Shown: piece after piece, positions 55,883 through 64,000 of the stretch
How positions within the stretch are numbered: the first letter of the stretch is position 1
How the letters are laid out: every line of letters begins with the position of its first letter
DNA from: Cryomorphaceae bacterium 1068
GTDB lineage: Bacteria > Bacteroidota > Bacteroidia > Flavobacteriales_D > Cryomorphaceae
Reading direction: 5' to 3'
NCBI GenBank assembly: GCA_027214385.1
Contig: JAPVXR010000003.1
Span: 310,001 to 374,000 of the forward strand
Length of the DNA stretch: 64,000 bases
Translations under genes and position numbers: made by a program
Notes under the pieces: generated by a model
Databases searched by the model: none
What the model was told of the DNA's origin: nothing
Seen by the model: only the letters and a program-made list of their open reading frames with translations

Positions 55883-56509
55883 TCAACTCAGGCGGTAGAT
55901 TTCTTGAATCTCGGAAAGAATCTCGCGAAAGTTGATTTTCAAATCAACCAATTTGCCCGAGTGGATATCAAATACCCAGCCGTGAACAGTCAATCCCCTA
56001 TCGATATAGGCCTTTTGCACTTTGGCTGTTTTTAAAACATTGATGCACTGTTCCTGCACATTGAGTTCAACTAGCCTCTTGTACTTTTGCTCTTCATCAG
56101 CTATGGCATTCAGCTCGGTTTTGTGAATACGATACACGTCGCGTATGTTTCTCAACCAGGAGTTTAGCAATCCCAAATCCGCCGCTTGCATGGCTGCCTT
56201 CACTCCACCACAATAGTAATGGCCACATACCACAATGTGCTTCACCTCCAGCGTTCCCACGGCATATTCGATGACGGACATCGCGCTGAGGTCAGTGTTG
56301 GGAACCAGGTTGGCAATGTTTCTATGCACGAATACATCACCCGGCTGCCCGCCCATGAGTTCTTCTGCCGTTACGCGGCTATCTGAACAACCTATGTATA
56401 GGATCTCGGGATTTTGTCCTTTTGAGAGGTCTGAAAAGTATTTAGGGTCAAGGCTTAGCTTCTGCTTCACCCAGTCCTCATTATTCTTAAATATGGTTTG
56501 AATGTTCAT
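55883..56509 (-). CDS. can: beta-class carbonic anhydrase
   Basis: 208 residues. Zinc enzyme interconverting CO2 and bicarbonate. Ligands Cys41 (CSDSR), His97 and Cys100 (CGHYYCGG), with the Asp43-Arg45 catalytic dyad. HRNIANLV and AVGTLEVKHIVVCGH are typical. Length and spacing are those of the type I beta class. The stop is 72 bp before the PH gene, so it could be in the same transcript, but the functional link is unclear. Confidence 0.94.
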   Translation of the reverse strand: MNIQTIFKNNEDWVKQKLSLDPKYFSDLSKGQNPEILYIGCSDSRVTAEELMGGQPGDVFVHRNIANLVPNTDLSAMSVIEYAVGTLEVKHIVVCGHYYCGGVKAAMQAADLGLLNSWLRNIRDVYRIHKTELNAIADEEQKYKRLVELNVQEQCINVLKTAKVQKAYIDRGLTVHGWVFDIHSGKLVDLKINFREILSEIQEIYRLS

Positions 56510-56603
56510 TAGTAGTTTAGTATTGATTCGGGTCAGTCTGCAATATGCTAATAAACTTCAAAATAAAGAGTCTTGGTGAGAAAGTATACTAAGGAAATAA
56601 GCT

Positions 56604-56715
56604 CTGCTCTTTTGCATGAGCAGTGGACGTTGCAGGTATTTGTTTTTTTGTACTCATGATAAGTGGTTTTTAATGGCAGCACATATGCCATTTTTGAAAA
56701 GGAGGTTTACCACTT
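56604..56715. other. structured 260-bp intergenic region
   Basis: Hairpin CTGCTC/GAGCAG (56604-56609/56618-56623), then a nested structure: outer arms AAGTGGT (56661-56667) and ACCACTT (56709-56715), and an inner hairpin ATGGCA/TGCCAT (56673-56678/56686-56691) with TTTT after it. The sequence also contains AAAAGGAGGT (56697-56706), an unusually good Shine-Dalgarno match for this genome, without a plausible gene behind it. It could be a terminator remnant, a small RNA or a leader. Confidence 0.35.
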
Positions 56716-56768
56716 GGTCAAAAGTTTTGTGTCCTGATTTGACATTAGACTAGGTTACCGGAAAAGGA

Positions 56769-57137
56769 TTAAGTGTATTCTGTAAGATTTGACCCACAAA
56801 GTACTCTCTTCAAATCACCTTTCTCTATTGCGATTAAGTAAATCAAATAAGGAGCAAAAACGACGATTCCCATGACCATCGCCACCAATCCGAATGCGAT
56901 TGATCCAACTGAAAACTTTCCTCTCCACATAATCCAAAGTGCCGATAGCAAGAGGTAAGCACTGAAGTCAAGGGCAAATTGCCCCATCCAAGTAAGGGAG
57001 GTCACAAAGTCAACGGCTTTGTTAAAAAAGTCTGTCCCGTCGTTTTGAATGGCAATGACTGTGTAAACAAGTACGCCAAAAGTTAAAAGTGCAAGAAGGA
57101 CTTTAAGTGGTGTTTGGTTCTTTGTTTCGATAGACAT
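56769..57137 (-). CDS. small membrane protein of the TetR cluster (DUF2834-like)
   Basis: 122 residues, three predicted membrane helices (~12-28, 48-68, 80-103), with WMGQFALDFSAYLLLSALWIMW (an Asp inside helix 2) and a VVFAPYLIYLIAI third helix. This pattern resembles DUF2834 proteins, but I am not certain. It is 15 bp downstream of the next membrane protein gene in the TetR-led unit. Confidence 0.65.
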   Translation of the reverse strand: MSIETKNQTPLKVLLALLTFGVLVYTVIAIQNDGTDFFNKAVDFVTSLTWMGQFALDFSAYLLLSALWIMWRGKFSVGSIAFGLVAMVMGIVVFAPYLIYLIAIEKGDLKRVLCGSNLTEYT

Positions 57138-57152
57138 AGCGCAAGATTTAGT

Positions 57153-57626
57153 TTAGTCTTTGGCAGGAAGCCACATAGGGCCAACGGCCATCAATAAAAT
57201 GATGAGATTGAACAAGGCATTGGAAGGGTTTCCTGAGGCAATTGATCCCGAGCTATCCAGAATAAACCAGGCAAAAAGACCAATAAGCACGCTCTTTCTT
57301 ACAAAGTCGGGAGCCTTGTCGTAAACCATCGAGGATAAACACCAGATCAGAACACCCCAACCAAATAGGAAGCCTCCTGAAAGGGCGGAAAGAAAACGCG
57401 TATCGGGAGAGGCGTAGGTGATGTTTCCATCGATTGGCCAACTCAAGAGGTCAAGGGTAAATCTCGGAGGCTCGATTGTTTCGACCATCGTACCCAAAAA
57501 GAAAACGGGGCCAAAAGAACCCACCACAATGGCAGTTATCTTCAGCCAGAATTTATGAAATACTTGGGTTCTGTACTTCGGTATCTCTGTGGTTGACTCT
57601 ACCATTGCTTCGATTTTTCGATACAA
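57153..57626 (-). CDS. membrane protein of the TetR cluster, unrecognised
   Basis: 157 residues with four predicted helices (~29-48, ~87-105, ~115-130 and 135-153). No recognised family. Notable residues are an acidic loop (MVETIEPPRFTLDLLSWPIDGN) between helices 1 and 2, and a KSVLIGLFAWFILDSSGSIASGN segment. It follows the TetR gene by 25 bp and shares its strand, so the regulator probably controls it. Confidence 0.65.
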   Translation of the reverse strand: MYRKIEAMVESTTEIPKYRTQVFHKFWLKITAIVVGSFGPVFFLGTMVETIEPPRFTLDLLSWPIDGNITYASPDTRFLSALSGGFLFGWGVLIWCLSSMVYDKAPDFVRKSVLIGLFAWFILDSSGSIASGNPSNALFNLIILLMAVGPMWLPAKD

Positions 57627-57651
57627 TGATAGACAGGCTCAGTGGTGAATT

Positions 57652-58218
57652 TTAGACGCTACCGTCCAATTTGGGGATTGCAACTCCGCTTTTAAATGCA
57701 GCGATCAAGGCCTTGATCTCGTTGAAATAATTCTGAAGCCATTTTTTGTTCAGCGTTTCGTCGGTAATCTGAAGAAAGAAATTCTCCAAGCTGAGTTTGA
57801 GAACCAGTCCCGCCAGATAAGATTGATCGGTCAATCCCAAAGATGCAGCCCACACTCCCGCTATTGCTTCGGCGGTGATCTCATTTGATTTTTGGAAGCA
57901 TTGTGCAAACTCTTTGTTCTCTCGGTGAATTCGCAATTGACGGCTAAATAACAAGTCCACCCTGTGTTCTACGATGACATCAATCAACTCCTCCAACGAT
58001 TCGCACTGTGCTTCCTTCTCGGCAATAAGGTAGTTCTGCCGCAAGTGCTCTTCCAGCAACATGGTCACGAAGACCTCCGTATCAGCAAAGTGGTGGTAAA
58101 AGGAAGACTTATTCTTGCCTACATCTTTGCTTAATGCTTCTACTTTCAAATCCTGAGGGCCACCATAGGCAAACACTTTATACCCACGTTCGATCCATGG
58201 CTTTATGGTTTCTTTCAT
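57652..58218 (-). CDS. TetR family transcriptional regulator
   Basis: 188 residues. N-terminal HTH: IERGYKVFAYGGPQDLKVEALSKDVGKNKSSFYHHFADTEVFV fits TetR_N (the GKNKSSFYHHF recognition helix, ~33-45). The C-terminal helical ligand domain has no recognised subtype. Two small membrane protein genes follow on the same strand, so it is probably an autoregulatory repressor of this unit. No palindromic operator was found in the 130 bp upstream. Confidence 0.83.
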   Translation of the reverse strand: MKETIKPWIERGYKVFAYGGPQDLKVEALSKDVGKNKSSFYHHFADTEVFVTMLLEEHLRQNYLIAEKEAQCESLEELIDVIVEHRVDLLFSRQLRIHRENKEFAQCFQKSNEITAEAIAGVWAASLGLTDQSYLAGLVLKLSLENFFLQITDETLNKKWLQNYFNEIKALIAAFKSGVAIPKLDGSV

Positions 58219-58351
58219 TCCATTCGAAGATTTTTAATCTGCTGGTTAGACAATAATCGGAAAAATTCTGAAGATGAGTCTAGTACGGACATATCGAATC
58301 CCTTTCCCAAGGAAGTATTCATTACTATTTGTGTATTTTTTTACAATTCCT

Positions 58352-59398
58352 TCAATCCACCACACCAACAAAATACTTCTTCCTCAACCAAAAGGAAACC
58401 CTAACCAGTAAAATCAAAGCGGGGACCTCAACCAAAGGACCGATAACTCCGGCAAAGGCTTGGCCCGAATTCAATCCGAAAACCGCGATGGCCACGGCTA
58501 TTGCCAATTCGAAGTTATTGCCCGCCGCGGTAAAGGCCACCGAAGCCGTCTTGTCGTAAGACGCGCCCATGGCTCTGGTAATGAAAAAGCCGATGAGGAA
58601 CATCAGGGTGAAATAGATCAGCAATGGAACCGCGATGATCGCGACATCCAATGGAATTTCGACAATCAACTCTCCCTTCAGTGAAAACATCACCACGATG
58701 GTAAACAAGAGAGCCATCAAGGTCAACGGCGAAATGGTCGGGATGAATTTGTTGTTGTACCACTCCTCCCCTTTTAGTTTGACCAAAATCAAACGGCTTA
58801 AAATCCCCATCAAGAATGGAATACCCAAGTAAATGGCCACACTTTCGGCAATGGTGGCAATGGAAATATCTACGATAGCCCCTTCGAAGCCGAAGTATGG
58901 CGGTAGAATAGTGATGAAAATCCAGGCGTAAAAGCTATAAGCAAAGACTTGAAAAATACTATTGAGGGCCACCAAGCCAGCCCCGTATTCGCTGCTTCCT
59001 TCAGCCAAGTCATTCCAAACCAAAACCATGGCAATGCACCGCGCCAAACCGATCAAAATAAGTCCGACCATGTACTCGGGGTAATCCCGCAAAAAGGTGA
59101 TGGCCAGCAGAAACATTAAAACCGGGCCGATAATCCAATTCAGGACGAGCGAAATAGAAAGAATCTTGGTGTTTTTAAACACTTTGGGCAACAGCGCATA
59201 GTTCACCTTTGCCAAAGGAGGGTACATCATCATTATCAAACCAATGGCAATGGGGATATTCGTCGTTCCCTTGCTCATGGAATTGATCGTATCGGGAAAA
59301 CTAGGAATGAAGTAACCGATCCCCACTCCGATGGCCATGGCCACAAAGATCCACAGCGTGAGATTTTTGTCTAAAAAGCTTAATTTCTTCCTTGCCAT
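58352..59398 (-). CDS. arsB: ACR3 family arsenite efflux permease
   Basis: 348 residues, ten predicted membrane helices. The ACR3 signature [18 protein letters not shown] (~115-132) includes the Cys needed for arsenite transport. [34 protein letters not shown] and a final [18 protein letters not shown] match the BASS-like transporter fold. It would export As(III) or Sb(III) by proton antiport. No arsR, arsC or arsM is near; the gene stands ~130 bp upstream of tetR and could be read into it. Symbol arsB is used for both ArsB and ACR3 types; this is ACR3. Confidence 0.9.
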   Translation of the reverse strand: MARKKLSFLDKNLTLWIFVAMAIGVGIGYFIPSFPDTINSMSKGTTNIPIAIGLIMMMYPPLAKVNYALLPKVFKNTKILSISLVLNWIIGPVLMFLLAITFLRDYPEYMVGLILIGLARCIAMVLVWNDLAEGSSEYGAGLVALNSIFQVFAYSFYAWIFITILPPYFGFEGAIVDISIATIAESVAIYLGIPFLMGILSRLILVKLKGEEWYNNKFIPTISPLTLMALLFTIVVMFSLKGELIVEIPLDVAIIAVPLLIYFTLMFLIGFFITRAMGASYDKTASVAFTAAGNNFELAIAVAIAVFGLNSGQAFAGVIGPLVEVPALILLVRVSFWLRKKYFVGVVD

Positions 59399-59572
59399 AA
59401 ATTGCCGTTTCTTGGATGGGAAAAGTAAAACAAATCAGTCGAAATTGACTTCTTCGGTTTAGCATCTAAAATACCGCCATATGAAATGGCTAATAAATCG
59501 TCAAAACAAGATGCAAACGATCCGTTTTCAAAAATAATACTTATAAATGTTGAAGATATGCTTTTTCATTGA

Positions 59573-62086
59573 TTACGTATCACTCAATGGTTTATTCATT
59601 CTCTTAATCACTTTTACCACTTCAAACCAGATTACTGAAACAAACCCAATTCCTACACAGATTCCCAATTGGAATAAATCCAAGCCTTCAAATTCAAAAA
59701 ATGAAGTCAGCGGTTTGATGTAGAGAATCAATCCCACGATAGCCACGGTGATCAGAATGATGTACAAAACCATATTGTTCTTGTACTTCAAAGTGGTGAG
59801 TATGGAATAGTAAAAAGATCGGTTGATCAGGGTTAGAAAGATATTAGCCGCGATCAGCACCGAAAAAGTCATCGTCCTCGTGAGCGCCTCTCCATAACCA
59901 TTCATCACGGCATATTGGTAAACAAAAAGCGTTCCTGCGGTGATTACCAATCCTTGCACGATACTTACCGATAGCTCCTTCCAATTGAAAAAAGTATTGG
60001 TCAACGGTTTGGGTTTTTTCGACATTGTGTTGGGTTCCATCGGTTCATTTTCATAAATAATGGAACAGGTAGGACCCATAATTAATTCTAAAAATATAAT
60101 ATGAATGGGTGAAAATATATTGGAGTAAATCAAACCCAAGGCCAGCGGAATAAACACCGTCAAGATGATCGGGATGTGAATGGATATGATGTATTGAATG
60201 GCTTTTTTCAGATTGGTGTAAATCTTTCGCCCCATCCCAACGGCATCGACCATTTTGGACAAATCATCTTCCAATAAAATCAAGGAGGCCGCTTGCTTGG
60301 CTATCTCCGTTCCTTTCTGTCCCATGGCAATGCCGATGTGCGCAGCCTTTAAGGCGGGCCCGTCATTCATGCCATCGCCCGTCATGGCCACAATTTGGTG
60401 GTTTGCCTTCAGGGCATTGATTATTTTCAATTTGGCATCCGGAAACATCCGCGTGAAAATTGCCGTGTCCATCACACAAGTTTTTAATTCGTCCTCACTC
60501 AACTCCATCAATTCGTCACCCGAAATGCTTTTCTCGTAACCTCTGAATTCAATTTGTTTGGCGATAGACGTAGTGGTTGCTGCATTGTCGCCTGTGATAA
60601 TCTTTACAGCAATACCCGCGGTATAAAAGTCTTCCAAGACCTTTTGGATATTCTCTTTCGGCGGGTCGTAAAAAGCGACAATGCCTTTGAATTTAAAAGG
60701 CAAATCCTCTTGTTCTTCGGGGTAGTCGCTCCCTGTGAAGTCAGCCATCCCCACTCCCAACACCCGGTAACCGTCAGTAGCCAAGACTTCGATGGCTGCA
60801 TGTACTTTTTGCTTTTCGCTTTCCGTCAGATTCGAGGCATTGATCAAGGCTTCGGGAGCACCTTTGGCGGCGAGAATCCTATCGCCTTCCGAGTTTTCAA
60901 AAACATGGGTCATCATGGGAGGCTTACCGCCTAAAGGGTATTCGTGAACCATCTTATAATCGGGTCTTTCGTCCTCTTGAATAACCTCCTTATAACTTTG
61001 GTGCAAGGCTACTTCCATGGGGTCAAACGGTATGGGCTCACTGGCCCACATCGCCAATTTGATGAGCTCTTTTTCTTCTTCGGATTGGGAATCTTTCGGC
61101 GGGTAAATTTTATCTGCCGAAAGCAAAAACAGCTTGGCCAAACTCATTCTATTCTCCGTAATTGTTCCTGTTTTGTCGGTGCAGATTACGGTTGCACTTC
61201 CCAAGGTCTCCACCGTTTTCATTTGCTTCACCACAATTCGCATTTTCATCAGGCGCCAAGCTCCCAAGGCCATAAATGTGGTAAAAGCCACGGGTATTTC
61301 TTCGGGAAGAATACTCATGGCCAAGGTGAGGGATTGCAGTAGACTTTTCAACACATCGTGCGATTGCCAATAATTAATGGCCCAGACAATGGCAAAGACC
61401 ACCGCCCCTGCTATGGCCATCTTCTTCACGAAGTTGGCAATCTGTTTTTCCAGAGGTGTTTTCTCTTCGCTGATGCCTTCCAAGCTCGTTCCGATCTTCC
61501 CGAGCTTGGTTTCATTGCCGACAGCCGTTATGGTCGCAATGGCCAATCCACTGTTCACAGTTGTGCCGCTGTAAATGAATTTATCTTCCTTGGTTTTATC
61601 CTTGTAAAGGGAAAGCGATTCGCCCGTGAGAATGGATTCGTTTACCGAAAAATCATTCGAGTGAACGATCACACCATCTGCAGTAATTGCTTTCCCTTCC
61701 TCTACCATCAGGCTGTCGCCCACCACCAAATCTTCGCTTTTGATCTCTCCCTCTTCTCCGTTTCGAATGACTTTGCACTTGGGCTGAGAGTATTCTTTCA
61801 GCTTTTCCAGTGCATTCTTGCTTCTGGAATCTTGATACAGTGAAATGGAAGCTATTAAAACGATGGCAGCAACCAGGAAAATTCCGTCGCCTACCTGACC
61901 ACTGATAAAGTAAATGGACGCAGCCACCAACAACAGAATGATCATCGGATCCCGGGCAATCCGTACCACGGTATCTAAGAAGGTATTTTCTTTCTTGTAA
62001 TCTAATGTATTGGAGCCAAATTTTTCCCTTGCGTGAATGACCTCCTTGCTGCTCAGGCCTTCTATGTTAACGTGATTTGCAGGCAT
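59573..62086 (-). CDS. P-type cation-transporting ATPase, second copy type
   Basis: 837 residues. N-terminal GLSSKEVIHAREKFGSNTLDY, actuator VNESILTGES, M4 LPEEIPVAFTTFMALG (PEEIP instead of the SERCA PEGLP), phosphorylation Asp304 in CTDKTGTIT, KGAPEALI, hinge TGDGMNDGPALKAAHIGIAM. M6 reads FLELIMGPTCSIIYENEP, lacking the NxxTD of Ca2+ pumps. Phylogenetically it looks like a P2-type pump that has diverged in the ion sites; the ion is not predictable. It is unlike the pump at 22.6 kb (different M4 and M6), so the two probably move different ions. Stand-alone gene. Confidence 0.86.
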   Translation of the reverse strand: MPANHVNIEGLSSKEVIHAREKFGSNTLDYKKENTFLDTVVRIARDPMIILLLVAASIYFISGQVGDGIFLVAAIVLIASISLYQDSRSKNALEKLKEYSQPKCKVIRNGEEGEIKSEDLVVGDSLMVEEGKAITADGVIVHSNDFSVNESILTGESLSLYKDKTKEDKFIYSGTTVNSGLAIATITAVGNETKLGKIGTSLEGISEEKTPLEKQIANFVKKMAIAGAVVFAIVWAINYWQSHDVLKSLLQSLTLAMSILPEEIPVAFTTFMALGAWRLMKMRIVVKQMKTVETLGSATVICTDKTGTITENRMSLAKLFLLSADKIYPPKDSQSEEEKELIKLAMWASEPIPFDPMEVALHQSYKEVIQEDERPDYKMVHEYPLGGKPPMMTHVFENSEGDRILAAKGAPEALINASNLTESEKQKVHAAIEVLATDGYRVLGVGMADFTGSDYPEEQEDLPFKFKGIVAFYDPPKENIQKVLEDFYTAGIAVKIITGDNAATTTSIAKQIEFRGYEKSISGDELMELSEDELKTCVMDTAIFTRMFPDAKLKIINALKANHQIVAMTGDGMNDGPALKAAHIGIAMGQKGTEIAKQAASLILLEDDLSKMVDAVGMGRKIYTNLKKAIQYIISIHIPIILTVFIPLALGLIYSNIFSPIHIIFLELIMGPTCSIIYENEPMEPNTMSKKPKPLTNTFFNWKELSVSIVQGLVITAGTLFVYQYAVMNGYGEALTRTMTFSVLIAANIFLTLINRSFYYSILTTLKYKNNMVLYIILITVAIVGLILYIKPLTSFFEFEGLDLFQLGICVGIGFVSVIWFEVVKVIKRMNKPLSDT

Positions 62087-62326
62087 ATTTAAAGGTAGTT
62101 GTTAATATATGATAGCCGATAAAAGTATATCCAACATTTAGCTGATTTAGTTAAAGGCTCATTTATTCCCTTCACCTATAAAACAGGCATTTACTCATGA
62201 TTTCTACGCGAAATATTTGACGATGCAAATGGGTCAAAAACTGATAAGAATCATGTTTGATAATTGTGTCATGCTCCTTTTGAATGGCTAACTTCCCCTT
62301 GTCTATTACTCACCCGACCAGACTAA

Positions 62327-63139
62327 ATGACAAAAACCGTACACGGAATATACATCGGCACCATGGCTACTATAGTGGTGGCGGTGACCGCGTATTTGTC
62401 TTACGTTGGCTATTCTTATTATGAATTACCGATTGAGGAGCGTTTTTACCACCCTCAGTACGATTGGTTTAAACCGTCCGGAGCATTTGGCCACTGCCTC
62501 GGCATAGTGGGCACATTAATGATTCTCTTCGGCGTGGTCATTTACATTGCTCGAAAGAACCATGGCTTCATGGAGCGATTTATCCGTATCAAATACCTCT
62601 TGGAATTCCACATTTTCCTTTGCACGCTAGGACCAATATTAGTGCTGTTTCACACCTCCTTTAAGTTTGGAGGGATTGTGAGCATAGCTTTCTGGAGTAT
62701 GGTGGCCGTAGTGGCCAGCGGCGTTGTCGGACGGTTCATTTACAATCAGATCCCGCGCAATATTCAAGGTAAAGAGCTCGGCCGCGACCAACTTTTGGAA
62801 ATGCGTGCTGAGATGGTTAAAGGTCTCCGTAAGGCAGAATTGTTTTCGCAAGAAGAGTTGGACGCCTTGTTCAAGATTCCTGAAAAGGGCAATGCCAGAG
62901 TCAAGGGTGCCAAGAAAATGCTAAGCGAAAAATCCGCCGCGAGGGATCAGCGAAAAAAAGTCTTAAAAGTGATGAAAGACGAGCGCACGCTCAACCGCAG
63001 GATTCGCAACTTGAACCAAATGCAGAAATTATTTGGCTATTGGCACGTAGCACATAAACCCTTTGCCCTAATAATGCTCGTGGTAGTAATAGTCCACGTC
63101 ATTGTAACCCTAGCCCTAGGCTACAAATGGATTTTCTGA
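62327..63139 (+). CDS. histidine-rich cytochrome-b-like membrane protein
   Basis: 270 residues. Five predicted membrane helices (~8-28, 55-75, 93-112, 117-138 and 245-265). Histidines sit in or next to them: His56, His95, His109, His240, His243 and His257, enough to hold two haems b as in cytochrome b/ferric-reductase-like proteins. Between helices 4 and 5 is a ~100-residue basic cytosolic segment (EMRAEMVKGLRKAELFSQEELDAL... KKVLKVMKDER). The stop overlaps the next start by one base (TGATG), so its product is tightly coupled to the following iron-sulfur flavoprotein. It probably passes electrons between that protein and the membrane quinone pool or an outside acceptor. Confidence 0.7.
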   Translation: MTKTVHGIYIGTMATIVVAVTAYLSYVGYSYYELPIEERFYHPQYDWFKPSGAFGHCLGIVGTLMILFGVVIYIARKNHGFMERFIRIKYLLEFHIFLCTLGPILVLFHTSFKFGGIVSIAFWSMVAVVASGVVGRFIYNQIPRNIQGKELGRDQLLEMRAEMVKGLRKAELFSQEELDALFKIPEKGNARVKGAKKMLSEKSAARDQRKKVLKVMKDERTLNRRIRNLNQMQKLFGYWHVAHKPFALIMLVVVIVHVIVTLALGYKWIF

Positions 63140-64000
63140 TGGGAGTGCTCTGGGAAGAAATACTGATTTACGGAATTACGGGGCTCTTCTGCATCGCTGC
63201 CGTGGTGTTTTACATCCGCAGCGAAAAGAAAAAGTCAAGCGCCATAGCCGAAAAAGTAGCTACCGCCAAAGAAGAAGGTCGGTTTGAACCCGTATCACTT
63301 CACCCTTACATCGATGTAAACCTTTGCATTGGCAGCGGCGCCTGCATAAAAGCCTGCCCCGAGAAAGATATTCTAGGTATTGTCAACGGTATTGCCACCG
63401 TCATCAATGCTACAAGCTGTGTGGGCCACGGTGCTTGTTTCCACGCCTGCCCTGTAGAAGCCATCAGTCTGCGCATTGGCACCGAGAAACGCGGGGTAGA
63501 CTTACCTCACGTAAAGCCCAACTACGAGACCAATGTTCACGGTATTTATATCGCCGGTGAACTCGGAGGCATGGGGCTTATAAAGAACAGTGCCGAGCAA
63601 GGAAAGCAAGCCATCGACAGTATCATGAAAAGCAAAAAGGTCGGAAAGGAAGGTATTCTCGACGTAGCCATTATCGGCGCAGGGCCTGCCGGTATCACTG
63701 CGGCGCTTAGCGCAAAGAAGAACAAACTGAATTTTAAGGTACTCGAGCAAGACTCACTCGGTGGTACCGTTTTTACCTTTCCTCGTGATAAGGTTGTGAT
63801 GACCCAGCCAATGGATCTGCCATTACACGGCAAAATCAAACTTCGCGATACCAGTAAACAAGAATTGCTGGGAATATGGCAAGGTGTGCTGAAAGAGAAC
63901 AACATCATCATAAAGGAGCACGCAAAAGTTGAGGAGGTTGAACCCTTAGAAAATGGGGATTTCAGATTAAAGATTGCCAACGGCGAGGAAGTCATCGCGC
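63139..64000 (+). CDS. membrane-anchored ferredoxin / thioredoxin-reductase-like oxidoreductase, 3' end cut by window edge
   Basis: Starts ATG 63139; 287 residues visible. Order: one membrane helix (~7-25), a charged linker, a two-cluster ferredoxin domain (NLCIGSGACIKACPEKDI at ~62-79 and SCVGHGACFHACPVEAI at ~94-110), GTEKRGVDLP, then an NAD(P)/FAD Rossmann domain (AIIGAGPAGITAALSAKKN, ~178-196) of the pyridine-nucleotide-disulfide/thioredoxin-reductase type. Both ferredoxin motifs lack the second Cys of CxxCxxCxxxCP (Ser and His instead). The C-terminal half is outside. Likely partner of the cytochrome-b-like protein in an electron-transfer unit. Confidence 0.8.
   Translation, partial: MGVLWEEILIYGITGLFCIAAVVFYIRSEKKKSSAIAEKVATAKEEGRFEPVSLHPYIDVNLCIGSGACIKACPEKDILGIVNGIATVINATSCVGHGACFHACPVEAISLRIGTEKRGVDLPHVKPNYETNVHGIYIAGELGGMGLIKNSAEQGKQAIDSIMKSKKVGKEGILDVAIIGAGPAGITAALSAKKNKLNFKVLEQDSLGGTVFTFPRDKVVMTQPMDLPLHGKIKLRDTSKQELLGIWQGVLKENNIIIKEHAKVEEVEPLENGDFRLKIANGEEVIA

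Noticed and set aside
63546-63995. 149-codon minus-strand frame at the right edge
   Set aside because: Shadow of the oxidoreductase, whose Fe-S and Rossmann motifs are on the plus strand.

Overview
The window looks like chromosomal DNA from a member of the Bacteroidota, most likely a marine or freshwater Flavobacteriales/Cryomorphaceae-type bacterium. The evidence is: five secreted proteins with type IX secretion (T9SS) sorting tails, two of type A and three of the CHU_C/gliding-motility type B; a TonB-dependent receptor; SusD-free lipoproteins; LytS/LytTR signalling; a bTHX ribosomal protein; and promoters of the Bacteroidetes form TTTG-N19-TAnnTTTG (three exact matches). Shine-Dalgarno sequences are mostly absent. 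No rRNA, tRNA, CRISPR array, phage or insertion sequence was seen. The family-level taxonomy is inference.

Layout. 1-8.7 kb is housekeeping: a miaE-like gene (cut by the window edge), pdxH, a family 2 glycosyltransferase, bTHX, trmH, an HU protein, a frameshifted cupin gene, fmt, an RlmI-like methyltransferase and recQ. 8.7-13.2 kb holds ilvE with a clear promoter and an overlapping inverted repeat, a SixA-like phosphatase and clpB. 13.4-22.0 kb is two tandem paralogous genes for ~1,410-residue secreted beta-propeller/Ig-like proteins with CHU_C tails. 22.0-28.4 kb has a YciI-like gene broken by an in-frame TAG, a P-type ATPase, a Pif1-like helicase and a small membrane protein.

28.5-34.8 kb carries a TonB-dependent receptor with a partner periplasmic protein, a lipoprotein, a LytS-type kinase with its LytTR regulator, and marC. 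35-40.4 kb has a T9SS cargo protein, a TPR protein, a small lipoprotein, two tandem msrA-type genes, a cold-shock-domain protein, a CBS protein and a DUF2147 protein. 40.5-46.8 kb is a two-gene unit: an M36 (fungalysin) metalloprotease followed by a secreted repeat protein. 47-54.2 kb holds a TonB-C-like protein, the glycerol operon glpK-glpD-glpF, a small membrane-protein gene with an in-frame TAG, and a TPR/class III cyclase. 54.3-59.4 kb has a PD40 lipoprotein, a PH-domain protein, a beta-carbonic anhydrase, two small membrane proteins under a TetR regulator, and an ACR3 arsenite exporter. 59.5-64 kb has a second P-type ATPase and, running off the right edge, a histidine-rich cytochrome-b-like membrane protein overlapping a ferredoxin/flavin oxidoreductase gene.

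How the genes work together: the glp genes form a complete glycerol uptake and oxidation route; the protease and its neighbour, the two giant paralogs and the 288-residue protein are all predicted to leave the cell by T9SS; the last two genes probably form one membrane electron-transfer unit. The best candidate for a poorly described system is that right-edge redox pair. The tandem giant propeller proteins and the cyclase with altered catalytic residues come next.
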